A stretch of DNA of 64,000 nucleotides from Gp1-AA122 sp036378535. GTDB taxonomy: Bacteria; Acidobacteriota; Terriglobia; Terriglobales; Acidobacteriaceae. This document shows positions 18,241-28,230 of the stretch, in pieces. The stretch spans positions 34,114 to 98,113 of the forward strand of contig DASUWH010000073.1 in assembly GCA_036378535.1 (NCBI GenBank), given 5' to 3'. Below the pieces are notes generated by a model. The model had not been told where the DNA came from and did no database searches. It saw only the letters and a program-made list of their open reading frames with translations. How positions within the stretch are numbered: the first letter of the stretch is position 1; each line of letters opens with the position of its first letter. The position numbers and the translations under genes were made by a program.

Positions 18241-19446
18241 ATGACCGCTCCAGGAGCTAAGAAACCAAGCAAGTGGGAGCGCACATCGCGTACCTTACGA
18301 TGGCTTCCTAGGTTTGTGCTGCAAAGCGCCATGCGTCGTCGCCGGCGCAGCGGGATAGTGCACCTCATTATTGCACTGGCTGATCACTTTGAACCCGCAG
18401 TCGTGCCGGGAAGAGGCGCGGCCCAAGCGCCGCCACAGGAACAACAGCGCAGGTTGGAAATATGGTGTCGCGAGTACCCGGAACTCGTCGAGGGGTGGCG
18501 TGACTCCGATGGCCGCTCTTTTGTGCATACCTACTTTTTTCCGGCTGAGCAGTATGAGCGCAGTTTGCTGACGCAGCTTGCAGACCATTGCCACGATGGA
18601 TGGGGCGAGGTCGAGATTCATCTACACCATGGCTTAATCGAGCCCGACACCGCCGAGAATACGCGCGCTCAGCTGATAAGATTTCGCGACCTTCTCGCCA
18701 GAGAACACGAGTGTTTGTCGTATTGGGACGGGAGCGGGACGCCCACGTATGCCTTCGTGCACGGAAATTTCGCGCTCGCCAATTCGGCCGGCGGACGTTT
18801 CTGCGGAGTCGATAACGAACTGGAGTTGCTGGCGGAAACCGGCTGCTACGCGGATCTGAGCCTGCCGCCAGGAGCTTTCCATCCGGCGCACATATCCAAA
18901 ATCAATTCTCTCTATGAGTGCACTCCGCCACTGGGGCGAAAAGCTGCGCACCGTAGCGGTAAGGATCTGGCCTGTGGCAGAACACCGATTACATTTCCGT
19001 TGATGGTGCAGGGACCGCTGGCGATGGAATTCAGCAGCGCACGACGAGGAAGCAGGATTTATATCGAAAATGGCGATCTAACTACGACAAATCCGCCAAG
19101 TATTCAGCGATTAGCCGCGTGGAAGCGAGCGAGGATTTCCGTTAAAGGACGGCCGGACTGGATATTCATCAAACTGCAATGCCATGGCATGGATCCGCGT
19201 CACAGGGAGGCCATGCTGGGCAGTAGCATGCAATGCTTCCTGCGGGACATGGTGACCGGGGCGCAAGAACGTAATGAAGTTTTGCACTTTGTTTCCGCGC
19301 GCGAGATGGTGAACATCATGTTGGCAGCCTGTGATGGGCGCGACGGTAACCCGGGATCTTATCGCGACTATCGTCTTAAGCGTGCTCAGGATTCGCATGG
19401 GCGAGCGCTTCGAGGTCGCAAGGCTGAAGCCACGGTGAAGAGCTAA
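18241..19446 (+). CDS. Conserved EPS-locus protein, polysaccharide-deacetylase-like
   Basis: A 401-residue protein with no signal peptide. The pattern LIIALADHFEPA near residue 45, a histidine motif EIHLHHG near 125, and FVHGNFALANSAGGRFCGVDNELELL look like the NodB/glycoside deacetylase barrel found in polysaccharide deacetylase-like proteins, but the classic TFDDG motif is absent. It lies 10 bp after the methyltransferase and just before asparagine synthase. It may de-N-acetylate a sugar or bind a polysaccharide intermediate; function cannot be assigned from sequence alone. Confidence 0.6.
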   Translation: MTAPGAKKPSKWERTSRTLRWLPRFVLQSAMRRRRRSGIVHLIIALADHFEPAVVPGRGAAQAPPQEQQRRLEIWCREYPELVEGWRDSDGRSFVHTYFFPAEQYERSLLTQLADHCHDGWGEVEIHLHHGLIEPDTAENTRAQLIRFRDLLAREHECLSYWDGSGTPTYAFVHGNFALANSAGGRFCGVDNELELLAETGCYADLSLPPGAFHPAHISKINSLYECTPPLGRKAAHRSGKDLACGRTPITFPLMVQGPLAMEFSSARRGSRIYIENGDLTTTNPPSIQRLAAWKRARISVKGRPDWIFIKLQCHGMDPRHREAMLGSSMQCFLRDMVTGAQERNEVLHFVSAREMVNIMLAACDGRDGNPGSYRDYRLKRAQDSHGRALRGRKAEATVKS

Positions 19447-19448
19447 TC

Positions 19449-21389
19449 ATGTGCGGCATAGCAGGCATCGTCAGCGCCGACCCCAGCGTGCGCATTTCCG
19501 AGGGCACGCTTCGGCGCATGTGTGACGTCATCCGGCATCGCGGACCCGATGACGAAGGCATTCTTGTCAAGAACGGCACGGCGCTGGGCATGCGCCGGCT
19601 GAGTATTATCGACGTCGCGGGTGGACATCAGCCGGTCTTCAACGAAGACCAAAGCATCTGGATCGTTTTTAACGGAGAGATTTACAACTTTCCTCAACTG
19701 CGACCGGAATTGGAGGCGCGAGGGCACCGTTTTCGCACCCACACGGATACAGAGGTAATCGTCCACCTTTACGAGGACCTGGGCGTCGAGTGCGTAAAAC
19801 AATTGCGGGGAATGTTCGCGTTCGCCCTGTACGATCAGCGCAAAGGAAGGCTTCTCTTAGTTCGCGATCGCTTGGGTAAAAAGCCGCTGCATTATGCACT
19901 AGACGGCAGTCAGCTTCTGTTCGGATCAGAGATTAAGTCGATTTTGAGTGTTGCGCCCCACCTGTCCGACCCTGATCCGCAAGCGCTCTTGCAGTACTTG
20001 CACTTTGGCTACATTCCCAACGATCGGACTGCCTTTAAGCAGATCCACAAACTTCCAGCTGGCCACCTTCTCGAGTACCAGGATGGCAGGACCAGTGTCC
20101 GCCAGTATTGGGACCTTCCGGAGTTCGGCACGCATTCCCCCGGCAGCGAAGAAGAATGTGTGGAAGAACTGGAGCATCGGCTAGAAGAATGCGTTCGGAT
20201 GCGCTTAATTTCGGACGTCCCCCTCGGCGCATTGCTGAGCGGTGGGACGGACTCTTCGACCGTGGTGGCGCTCATGGCGCGCGCCAGTTCGAAACCAGTG
20301 AGAACTTTTTCCATAGGCTTCGAAAATGAAGAGTTCAATGAAGCCCCCTTTGCGCGCAAGGTAGCGGAGCGCTTTGGCACGGAACATCACGAACTGATAC
20401 TCAATCCTGACGTGGTCCAAACGGTAGAATCCCTGACGCGCTCATGGGAAGAGCCTTTCGGCGATTCGTCGATGCTGCCGACATACTATGTTTCCTGCCT
20501 GGCGCGTAAGCACGTGACCGTAGCACTGGCGGGCGATGGCGGCGATGAAATCTTTGCCGGTTACGATCGTTATCGGGTGCACGCTGAGCGGGCGAAGTTC
20601 GACCTGATTCCGGAATGGCTCAAACGCAGTTATCGCGAGCAACTATATCCGCGGCTGCCACGAGATACGCGAGGACGAGGTTTCCTGTATAACATATCTC
20701 TTCCGGCGCGCGAGCACTTCGTCGATCTGATATCTTTTCTGCCGCGTTTTGAACGCGATATCGTTTTGTTGTCGGAAGATTTCCGCCGGGTGGCGACAGC
20801 CTCCGGTTCTCCCGAAGCGGTCATGTACGGGTACTTTGATTCGGCCCCAGCACAGGATGTGCTCAGCCGCTTGCTTTATCTCGATGCGAAGACCTACTTG
20901 GTGGAAGACATTCTGGCCAAGGTCGATCGCATGAGCATGGCGACCTCGCTTGAGGTGCGCGCTCCTTTACTCGATCACCAACTCGTGGAATGGGTAACTG
21001 GTCTGCGACCCAAGTGGAAAATGCGCGGTCGGGAACAGAAATATCTGCTCCGACGGCTGGCGGAACGCGTGGGTGTACCCCGGGAAGTGCTGTACCGACC
21101 CAAGCGTGGTTTTGCAATTCCTCTGGTGCACTGGATCCGATACGAGTTAAAAAATCTGATCCTGACGGTTCTGTTGGAACCGCGCACCCTGCAGCGAGGT
21201 TATTTCCGCCCTGAAGGAGTTCGCCGCCTGCTGGATGAGCACTTTAGCGGGCGCCGTAACCACAGCGACGGAATATGGCGGCTGCTCATTTTCGAGTTGT
21301 GGCACCGCAATTTCCTCGAACAGATTGGCACGCCCGAGTTCCTGCCATCGCATACACCGACTCTGGCAGTCGGTGAAGGTGTGGTTTGA
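19449..21389 (+). CDS. asnB: Glutamine-dependent amidotransferase, AsnB family (copy 1)
   Basis: A 646-residue protein with N-terminal class II glutaminase (MCGIAGIV, catalytic Cys2, RHRGPDDEG, FNGEIYN) and a C-terminal synthetase domain with the PP-loop SGGTDS at residues 264-269. The length and operon position match the exosortase-system-associated amidotransferases. These are probably not housekeeping asparagine synthetases; a sugar or uronic acid carboxylate amide is a reasonable product here. It begins 3 bp after the previous stop and overlaps the next start. Confidence 0.9.
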   Translation: MCGIAGIVSADPSVRISEGTLRRMCDVIRHRGPDDEGILVKNGTALGMRRLSIIDVAGGHQPVFNEDQSIWIVFNGEIYNFPQLRPELEARGHRFRTHTDTEVIVHLYEDLGVECVKQLRGMFAFALYDQRKGRLLLVRDRLGKKPLHYALDGSQLLFGSEIKSILSVAPHLSDPDPQALLQYLHFGYIPNDRTAFKQIHKLPAGHLLEYQDGRTSVRQYWDLPEFGTHSPGSEEECVEELEHRLEECVRMRLISDVPLGALLSGGTDSSTVVALMARASSKPVRTFSIGFENEEFNEAPFARKVAERFGTEHHELILNPDVVQTVESLTRSWEEPFGDSSMLPTYYVSCLARKHVTVALAGDGGDEIFAGYDRYRVHAERAKFDLIPEWLKRSYREQLYPRLPRDTRGRGFLYNISLPAREHFVDLISFLPRFERDIVLLSEDFRRVATASGSPEAVMYGYFDSAPAQDVLSRLLYLDAKTYLVEDILAKVDRMSMATSLEVRAPLLDHQLVEWVTGLRPKWKMRGREQKYLLRRLAERVGVPREVLYRPKRGFAIPLVHWIRYELKNLILTVLLEPRTLQRGYFRPEGVRRLLDEHFSGRRNHSDGIWRLLIFELWHRNFLEQIGTPEFLPSHTPTLAVGEGVV

Positions 21390-23677
21390 CCGGCTCCAGT
21401 GATGGCAGCGTAAAGGCAGGCGAAGCAGAACAGCACCCAGCGCTCCAAGCCGTAGTACCCCTCCCAACAGCAGAGCAGACCTTAGCTTCTGTTTTCCTGA
21501 TGACGAACAGCTTTGAGACAGGTGGCAGTGAACGGCAGTTCGCCGCCCTGGCGCAGTCTTTAGACCACGAATCCTTCCGCGTGCATCTCGGCTGCATCAT
21601 GCGAAAGGGCGCATTTCAGGACAGCTTCGGCGATGTGCCGATCTTCGGATTGGGTGGCAGCTTATATCGGTGGACATCTATACAAACGCGGTTGCGGCTG
21701 GCACGGCACTTAAGGTCGCACGACATCGCCGTGTCACACGCGTTTGATTTCTATACCAATTTGACCTTAATTCCCGCCGCCAAATTGGCGCGTGTCCCGG
21801 TGATCATTGGTAGCCAACGGCAACTCGGTGATTTGCTCACTAAGTCACAGTTCCGTGTGCAACAGGCAGCGTTTCACTGTTGCGATGCAGTAGTTTGCAA
21901 TTCACAAGCAGCTGCCGACCTGTTGATGGCCAGGGGCCTGCCGCGATCGAAAGTTGTAATAATCGGAAACGGCCTGCCGGACTCTGCCTTTGCCGAGACT
22001 GCACCTGCCTTGCCGCGCCTACTGGGAGAAATGCGTGTGGGAATGATCGCGCGTATGAACGCGCGGTCAAAAAATCATTCCCTATTCCTGCAAGCCGCGG
22101 CACAACTCCGCAGTCGGTTTCGGGCAACAAAGTTTTTTCTCGTCGGCGACGGACCGTTGAGGCCCGAACTGGAGCGCGAAGCTGAGCGCCTCGGCTTGGG
22201 GGATTCGGCCATATTTCTTGGCGATCGGCGCGATATCCCCGCGATACTGGCTTCGCTGGACGTTTCCGTTCTCCCCTCATCCTCAGAAAGCCTGTCCAAC
22301 GTGATTTTGGAATCCATGGCTGCGGGATTGCCTGTGGTGGCTTGCTGGGCCGGGGGGAATAGTGAATTGCTTACTCAGGAACGCGGAGTCCTTGTTAAGA
22401 GTTGCGAGCCGGAACTGCTGGCTGATGCGACCGGCCGTTTGTTGCAGGATGCGCAACTTCGTGCCGAACTCGGACGAGCAGCCAAGCAGTTCGTTCATGC
22501 GAATTTCACGGTCGAACGCATGGTGCGCCGGCACCAGGAACTCTACATGGAACTCCTTGAGAAGAAGAATTGGGAGAGCAGGGTTCGAGCGCGCAGCCTC
22601 CCGCAAAAGCTGAAAATCACTATTATCGCCGCATCGCTAAGGTATGTGGGCGGACAATCGGCGCAGGCGGACCTGCTGGCAAGGAAATGGAAAGGTGATC
22701 CTGATGTGACGGCCCGCATCATAGCCATCGACCCAGTCCTGCCGAAAGCGCTTCGTTGGGCCGAGCGAATTCCCGGCTTGCGGACCATGGTCCGTCAGCC
22801 TTTGTACTTATGGGGACTATGGCGAGGGCTGAAGCACGCGGACGTGGCGCATATTTTCTCAGCGTCGTATTGGTCCTTTCTGATCGCGCCGGTACCGGCC
22901 TGGATAATGGCCCGTCTACTTGGGAAAAAAGCTCTGCTGCATTATCACAGTGGGGAAGCGCGAGACCATTTACAGCGTTTTCGCAGTGCCCGCGCTGTGT
23001 TGAGCCGGGTTGACCGACTGGTGGTCCCCTCGCAATATCTGGTTGATGTGTTTCGTGAGTTCGGCCTGAAAGCCGACAGTGTGCCGAACGTGGCCGACCT
23101 GTCGCAATTCTCGTTTCGGTTGCGAAACCCTTTGCGGCCTCACCTGGTGTGCACACGGGGATTTCATCCTTATTACGGCGTCGACATCGTAGTGCAGGCA
23201 TTTGCGCGCTTGAAGCAGGTGTTTCCGGAAGCGCGGCTGGATCTTGTAGGAGAGGGCCCTTCCGAGCAGCAGGTGCGTGCCGTGGTGAAAGACCTGCAAG
23301 TTCGGGATGCGAACTTTCTCGGCACTGTGTCGCGGGAGCAAATTCATCTTTGCTATGACCGCGCCGATATTTTCGTCAATGCTTCTCGCCTGGATAACGT
23401 ACCGGTATCGATTCTGGAGGCGTTTGCATCAGGAACGCCGGTAGTGAGTACGGCGCCGGAATGCATGCCTTACCTTGTCGATCATGAACGTACGGGTTTG
23501 CTGTCGCCAGTGGATGATCCACAGGCACTGGCAGACAACATGGTTAGACTTCTGCGGGATGGTGAACTGGCCAGCCGCTTGTCCCTGAATGCATACCAGG
23601 AAGCAAAATGTTACGGGTGGGAACGCGTGCGTAAAGATTGGCTAGGAGTTTACCGCTCTCTCTTGAACAGCCAATAA
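21386..23677 (+). CDS. Fused double GT4 glycosyltransferase
   Basis: A 763-residue protein made of two consecutive GT-B glycosyltransferases. The first spans about residues 35-390 (FETGGSERQFAALAQSL, RMNARSKNHSLFLQAA, SSSESLSNVILESMAAGLPVV). The second spans about 410-760 (ASLRYVGGQSAQADLLARKW, RGFHPYYGVDIVVQAFARLK, NASRLDNVPVSILEAFASGTPVVST). Each half has its own E-x7-E signature. A TTG start overlaps the previous stop (TTGA); the first 35 residues are low in complexity, so the start may lie downstream. The fusion suggests two successive sugar additions by one chain. This ends the plus-strand operon. Confidence 0.9.
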   Translation: MTGSSDGSVKAGEAEQHPALQAVVPLPTAEQTLASVFLMTNSFETGGSERQFAALAQSLDHESFRVHLGCIMRKGAFQDSFGDVPIFGLGGSLYRWTSIQTRLRLARHLRSHDIAVSHAFDFYTNLTLIPAAKLARVPVIIGSQRQLGDLLTKSQFRVQQAAFHCCDAVVCNSQAAADLLMARGLPRSKVVIIGNGLPDSAFAETAPALPRLLGEMRVGMIARMNARSKNHSLFLQAAAQLRSRFRATKFFLVGDGPLRPELEREAERLGLGDSAIFLGDRRDIPAILASLDVSVLPSSSESLSNVILESMAAGLPVVACWAGGNSELLTQERGVLVKSCEPELLADATGRLLQDAQLRAELGRAAKQFVHANFTVERMVRRHQELYMELLEKKNWESRVRARSLPQKLKITIIAASLRYVGGQSAQADLLARKWKGDPDVTARIIAIDPVLPKALRWAERIPGLRTMVRQPLYLWGLWRGLKHADVAHIFSASYWSFLIAPVPAWIMARLLGKKALLHYHSGEARDHLQRFRSARAVLSRVDRLVVPSQYLVDVFREFGLKADSVPNVADLSQFSFRLRNPLRPHLVCTRGFHPYYGVDIVVQAFARLKQVFPEARLDLVGEGPSEQQVRAVVKDLQVRDANFLGTVSREQIHLCYDRADIFVNASRLDNVPVSILEAFASGTPVVSTAPECMPYLVDHERTGLLSPVDDPQALADNMVRLLRDGELASRLSLNAYQEAKCYGWERVRKDWLGVYRSLLNSQ

Positions 23678-23707
23678 GCGCTTGGCATGGACCTGTTGAC
23701 CTAGCAA

Positions 23708-25666
23708 TTACACGGTCGAGGCGAAGGTGGAGGATGAGGCCAGCTTTGAGGGAAGATCGTGTGCTTCCCCTTCCAGGCATACCCGTTGCCACAACTCTAA
23801 GTTCAGCAGGCGCCAGATGCGATCATAGTGATCGCGATAGTGAGCGCGATGTTCGCGAAAGAGTTTCTGGATAGCGGAACGCTGGAACAGGCCGCGGTCC
23901 AGACTCCGCGGTTCGAGCAGCAGACGCTCGATCGCGTCTAACTGGGGACCAGCAAGCCAACCGCTCCAGGGCGTAGGGAAGCCGAGTTTCGGTCTGTACA
24001 AGATGGCATGTGGCAACAGATCTTCCATGGCTTTTTTCAGGATCCGTTTACCGGCGGTGCCTTGGATCTGCACTGCGGCGGGGACGCGCATGGCCCATTC
24101 CACAAGGACGTGGTCGAGGAAGGGTACGCGGCTTTCGATGGAAGTCGCCATGCTCATGTTGTCCTGCTTCATGAGCAGCTCCACTAAATAAGTCTTGATA
24201 TCCGTGTACAGGAGGCGTTGAAGGAGTTCTCCCGAGGAATGTTCCCAGAATGCCAGCACGTTGCGGTAAGCCGAGTCCGGCGTGAACTCCTCCTTAACAG
24301 CATCGGCCAGGAGTTCACTTTGATCGTCCTGGCTGAAAGCGGAAAAGAAATTGTCGAAATAGAACGAGACCCAGGAATCACCATCGCGGCCGAGAAAGGT
24401 ATGAGATAGCTTGCGGCGCGCGGTGGCATGGATCCAGGCGGAGGTCGCGATTGCGTCTCTGATGGCGGTTCGCAGTCGTCGCGGAAGCATGTTTCGGTAA
24501 ACCCGATGCATGGCCGCGTTTTTGAGGGTGAAGGCATAGCGTGAGTAACCGCCCAGGGTTTCGTCGCTGCCTTCGCCCGTAAGCACTACCTTCACACGCT
24601 GGCGCCCCAGGCGGGCAACGAAGTACAAGGCCACGCTGGAAGGCCACACGATGGGCTCGTCTTCATGCCAGATCAGTCCCGGAAGAGCATCAAAGAAATC
24701 TTCGCGGCTGACCAGGACCTCATGATGTACAGAGTTGAGATGGTGCGCGACCTGGCGGGCAAAAGGCAGTTCGCTATAACTATGCTCCGTATAGCCTACC
24801 GAAAAGGTCTCGATGGGCTCCCGTCGAATTTTTGTCATGAGAGCCGCAACCGCGCTGGAATCGAGACCGCCACTCAGAAAAACGCCCAGGGGAACATCGC
24901 TCATGAGATGGCTGCTGACCGCGCCTTCCAGCAGATCACGGTAGCTGCTCACGAAATATCGCTCATCACGATGAATGGGCTCCGCATTCTGCGGCAGGTC
25001 CCAGTATTGCCGGATGCGAGGTTCACCGGCCGCGTCTATCTCGAGCGTATGCCCGGGCATGAGCTTGCGCACACCTTCGTAAAACGTCTCTTCGCCAGAG
25101 AGATAACCAAATGCAAGGAATTCGGGAAGGGCGGCGCGCCGGAATCGCGGGCGGGACTCGGGATGAGTCATCAGGACTTTAATTTCCGAAGCAAACAGAA
25201 ACCGGTCCGGAGTGATGCGGTAATAGAGCGGTTTAATACCGAGCCGGTCGCGAGCAACGAACAAAGTTTTGCGAGCCGAATTCCAGATGGCGAAGGCGAA
25301 CATTCCTCGCAGGTGTTGAACGCAGTCCTTACCGTACTCTTCATACAGGTGAATGATGGTTTCAGTATCACTGTGGGTGGTGTAAGCATGACCTCGAGCA
25401 ATCAGGTCTTCGCGCAGAGCGGCATGGTTGTAGATCTCTCCATTGAAAACGATCCAGAGAGAATGGTCTTCATTAGTAATGGGCTGATGGCCGGTAGCCA
25501 GGTCAACAATACTGAGGCGGCGCATACCAATGCCGACTGGACCGCTGGTGTAGACGCCTTCATCATCGGGACCACGATGTTCCATGGCTGCGCACATATT
25601 CCGCAGCACGGTGGTATCCGCTTTGGCATCGCGCCTGAACTCTAGTATGCCCGCAATTCCACACAT
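23708..25666 (-). CDS. asnB: Glutamine-dependent amidotransferase, AsnB family (copy 2)
   Basis: A 652-residue AsnB-type protein with MCGIAGIL (Cys2), MEHRGPDDEG, FNGEIYN, and the PP-loop FLSGGLDSS. It is a second, clearly distinct copy in the same locus, transcribed in the opposite direction as the second gene of a two-gene operon, 17 bp after the heparinase-type gene. The pair of AsnB proteins suggests two amide-forming steps or two acceptors in polymer modification. Its 3' end faces the double glycosyltransferase with only a 30-bp gap and no visible terminator. Confidence 0.9.
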   Translation of the reverse strand: MCGIAGILEFRRDAKADTTVLRNMCAAMEHRGPDDEGVYTSGPVGIGMRRLSIVDLATGHQPITNEDHSLWIVFNGEIYNHAALREDLIARGHAYTTHSDTETIIHLYEEYGKDCVQHLRGMFAFAIWNSARKTLFVARDRLGIKPLYYRITPDRFLFASEIKVLMTHPESRPRFRRAALPEFLAFGYLSGEETFYEGVRKLMPGHTLEIDAAGEPRIRQYWDLPQNAEPIHRDERYFVSSYRDLLEGAVSSHLMSDVPLGVFLSGGLDSSAVAALMTKIRREPIETFSVGYTEHSYSELPFARQVAHHLNSVHHEVLVSREDFFDALPGLIWHEDEPIVWPSSVALYFVARLGRQRVKVVLTGEGSDETLGGYSRYAFTLKNAAMHRVYRNMLPRRLRTAIRDAIATSAWIHATARRKLSHTFLGRDGDSWVSFYFDNFFSAFSQDDQSELLADAVKEEFTPDSAYRNVLAFWEHSSGELLQRLLYTDIKTYLVELLMKQDNMSMATSIESRVPFLDHVLVEWAMRVPAAVQIQGTAGKRILKKAMEDLLPHAILYRPKLGFPTPWSGWLAGPQLDAIERLLLEPRSLDRGLFQRSAIQKLFREHRAHYRDHYDRIWRLLNLELWQRVCLEGEAHDLPSKLASSSTFASTV

Positions 25667-25683
25667 GAAATTTGCCTTTCGTC

Positions 25684-28011
25684 TTACAAAACGGAATCCA
25701 GAACTTCGAAATGCATAAGTTCTGCCGGCGATTGCTCGCTGGAACAGAAACTTTCACTCACGCCGTCGCGGAGAACCCACTCAAAATGCTCGACCTGATC
25801 GTCAAACCTGACCAAGGTTCTGTCCGTCCATTTCGCGAAGCTGCCGCCTACCATCACCAAGTGGGCGATGCGGCCGTCCTGAACGCGACAGTAAAACAGC
25901 TCTGCATCGCTTTGCCAGGCTCCACAACTCCAAAGGCGCTGGTTTTGTCCGAAGAAGACGTAATCAGAGCGAACACTGGCGTCGTATCGATAAGCGACTG
26001 CTCCATTAGCTTCTTGCAATCGGGAAACTTTTCCGTTCTCTGCAATAGCTTCGAGCCGTACGAGGCACTCGGCCGGCAGCGGGGTCGTCGCAGCAAAGCG
26101 CACAACCGGGGCCACTTGGACCTCGCCATACGCTGGAGCAATGCGGCCCGAAAAAACATTTGCCTGCCATTGCGAACCTGCCGGGGTGTTCAGGGCCAGT
26201 TCCCGGCGGCCGTCAGCAGAGCGCGCCACCAGCAAGTTGCCGTCTTGCTCCACAATCTTGAACTCGGCGTCGAAGTGCCAAAAGATCTCGAGTAAGTGCG
26301 TCCCAATTCCCTCGGCGCAGTCGCGGACGAGCCAAGGCCCACGCCGCGTATGGAAGACGAATCTGCGATGCAGCACGGGGTCGCTGAGGCGGCGGAAGCC
26401 ATCGTGGTGGCCAGAGAAATAATCGAACGTTTTTCCAGTTGCCCATCGTTCGACCTTTACATTTGGAATAGAGGACCAAGCAAAGGGACCGTGGGGAACG
26501 GCTTGATCCACACTGTCCACAACGAGAGTGTTGTGAGCGCTGGTGCCGCGGAAGGTATTTCGATCGTCATTGTCGGAAAAGTAGGAGTAGGTCCCCGAGT
26601 CGACCAATACGCGGCGGCCGTTGATCGCCAAGCGTATGCTCAGGGCATCCGCATGACCGTGGCCGGAATGGCCGGTTCCTTGCGGTCCGGCATCAATGCA
26701 CAGCAGTTCGCTAGGCGCGCTGTCCGCCATGAGGTAAATGCCACCCGCCTGGAACGTCTTCGAGACGGGCTGGGCTGGAGGCATTGAAATGCGCAACAAC
26801 TCCGCTGCTCTACTGCCGAAGAACCAAAGTGACTCTTCGGTCAAACTCGCGCCGCCAGCCGATTCTGTGCCATACACAGCCGCGCCGAGGGCGAGGGGAT
26901 CGGTCATATGTTCATCCCGGTTGCGAGCAGGGTTGAACAGGCGCCCTCCATCATCGTCTCCGAAGCCTTCCGGGCAGCCAGCTTGCGATAGCGCCGAGAG
27001 CACCTCGAGCATTCTCTTGAGCGTAGCATCGAAACTGGCCGGAATCGGAATAGCGTTCAGGCTTGCGAGAATCCTGCTGTGAAGAAAGAAGTCGAGGGCA
27101 TATACGTGATAATAGAGCGCCTGTTCGAAGTACAGGCCGTCCGGGCGTACCTGTCGTTTAGCTTCCTTCAGCACGATCTTCCATCCCAGATCCTGCCAGT
27201 GCTGCGCATGGGGAATCTGTGGGCATAAGGTGCCAATGAAAAACAGCGCAACCGCTTCGCCGATCAGATGCGTGTTGGGGGAGAAGTAGGTAGAAAGGTA
27301 ACGTTCAATGTAGCGGCCATTTCGTTGCAGAGCTTCAAGCATCCCCGCGTCAAAGGACGATGTGAGTGCATTGCTTCCCGAAAGCAGGTTGCGGACCCAC
27401 AGCCAGGACAAACTTCGGAATGCGACCTCGAGTGTGCTCGCCCAGTTGATGCCCAGCGGATAAGGATTGGCTTTATGCCACGCATACCACTGGGTAAGGA
27501 GTTCGTTGATATAGCGATTCTCACCGGTGAAGCAGTAAGCTTTCGCTAACGTCACAAGGTGTTGATGGCGGTTCAATTCCCAAGTGACCTTGTGATCACC
27601 AACTTCTGCAAAGTCGAGGTACCTGATTCGGAACCATGGCTTCAGCGGCGCACGTTTTCCGTGCACCGCATCCAGGTGCCAGTCAATTTCCTGGCCGTAG
27701 TCGAGATCCTTGTATCCAAGCAGGTCGAACTTGTGACGGCAGATTTTGTCGCTAAGCGCGATTGTGCTCTCCAGTTCACTGGGAAGGTGCTCGCGAATCA
27801 ACGCGGTGCGATCAGGAAGTTCCTCAGGGGAGAAGAAGAATCGAGGTATCGTCCCGGGCAGCGCTGTAGCGAGTTTCGGCCGGGTTTGCAGTCCGGCGCC
27901 AAATAGGAGTACATCGACCCGTTTCCAAACCTCCTGCGTCAGGCGAACGCGCACTTCGTCGGAGCTCATATGACGAATGCGGCGCCACTTTCTTGTCCAA
28001 CCGGAGCTCAC
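25684..28011 (-). CDS. Heparinase II/III-family polysaccharide lyase
   Basis: A 775-residue protein with an N-terminal alpha/alpha-toroid region and a C-terminal heparinase II/III domain. The signature GHGHADALSIRLAINGRRVL is followed by DSGTYSYF, RNTFRGTSAHNTLVVD. The family includes heparin, heparan and alginate lyases, so uronic-acid polymers are the likely substrate. No signal peptide is obvious; forms encoded in EPS loci often lack one. GTG at 28011 is chosen because the preceding WTRKWRRIRHMSSDEVRVR matches family N termini; ATG at 27969 is an alternative. It is led by a good -24/-12 promoter. Confidence 0.88.
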   Translation of the reverse strand: MSSGWTRKWRRIRHMSSDEVRVRLTQEVWKRVDVLLFGAGLQTRPKLATALPGTIPRFFFSPEELPDRTALIREHLPSELESTIALSDKICRHKFDLLGYKDLDYGQEIDWHLDAVHGKRAPLKPWFRIRYLDFAEVGDHKVTWELNRHQHLVTLAKAYCFTGENRYINELLTQWYAWHKANPYPLGINWASTLEVAFRSLSWLWVRNLLSGSNALTSSFDAGMLEALQRNGRYIERYLSTYFSPNTHLIGEAVALFFIGTLCPQIPHAQHWQDLGWKIVLKEAKRQVRPDGLYFEQALYYHVYALDFFLHSRILASLNAIPIPASFDATLKRMLEVLSALSQAGCPEGFGDDDGGRLFNPARNRDEHMTDPLALGAAVYGTESAGGASLTEESLWFFGSRAAELLRISMPPAQPVSKTFQAGGIYLMADSAPSELLCIDAGPQGTGHSGHGHADALSIRLAINGRRVLVDSGTYSYFSDNDDRNTFRGTSAHNTLVVDSVDQAVPHGPFAWSSIPNVKVERWATGKTFDYFSGHHDGFRRLSDPVLHRRFVFHTRRGPWLVRDCAEGIGTHLLEIFWHFDAEFKIVEQDGNLLVARSADGRRELALNTPAGSQWQANVFSGRIAPAYGEVQVAPVVRFAATTPLPAECLVRLEAIAENGKVSRLQEANGAVAYRYDASVRSDYVFFGQNQRLWSCGAWQSDAELFYCRVQDGRIAHLVMVGGSFAKWTDRTLVRFDDQVEHFEWVLRDGVSESFCSSEQSPAELMHFEVLDSVL

Positions 28012-28064
28012 AAATTCCTATCTTAACCGGAATTGCCGACACACATAACAGGTGAATTGCTCCG

Positions 28065-28080
28065 AGCAAGATGACGGCCA
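28065..28080 (-). promoter_or_regulatory. Sigma-54 (-24/-12) promoter of the lyase-asnB operon
   Basis: Read on the minus strand: TGGCCG-TCATC-TTGCT. TGGC and TTGCT match consensus and the GG-to-GC spacing is exactly 10. Transcription would start near 28053, about 40 bp before the GTG of the lyase. Confidence 0.65.
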
Positions 28081-28189
28081 CGCCCGGTAATCGAGACAAG
28101 GCATCTCGCCTCTAAGTTTCTGATTCTAAGGCGCTAGCGCAAATGTACCCGAGCGGCAGGCATGGCCGGTCAGAGAAGAACCATTCTTG

Positions 28190-28230
28190 TTCCACTGCAA
28201 GTGGAAAAAGTTTTACCACTTTTTACCCCT
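28190..28230. promoter_or_regulatory. Array of AGTGG(A/T)AAAA half-sites between divergent promoters
   Basis: Four half-sites follow one another in alternating orientation: TTCCACT (28190-28196), AGTGGAAAAA (28200-28209), TTTTACCACT (28211-28220) and TTTTTACCCCT (28220-28230). The first two form a perfect palindrome around GCA and the middle two a near-perfect one. The array sits about 110 bp upstream of the -24 boxes of both divergent sigma-54 promoters, as expected for a shared enhancer. Confidence 0.5.
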
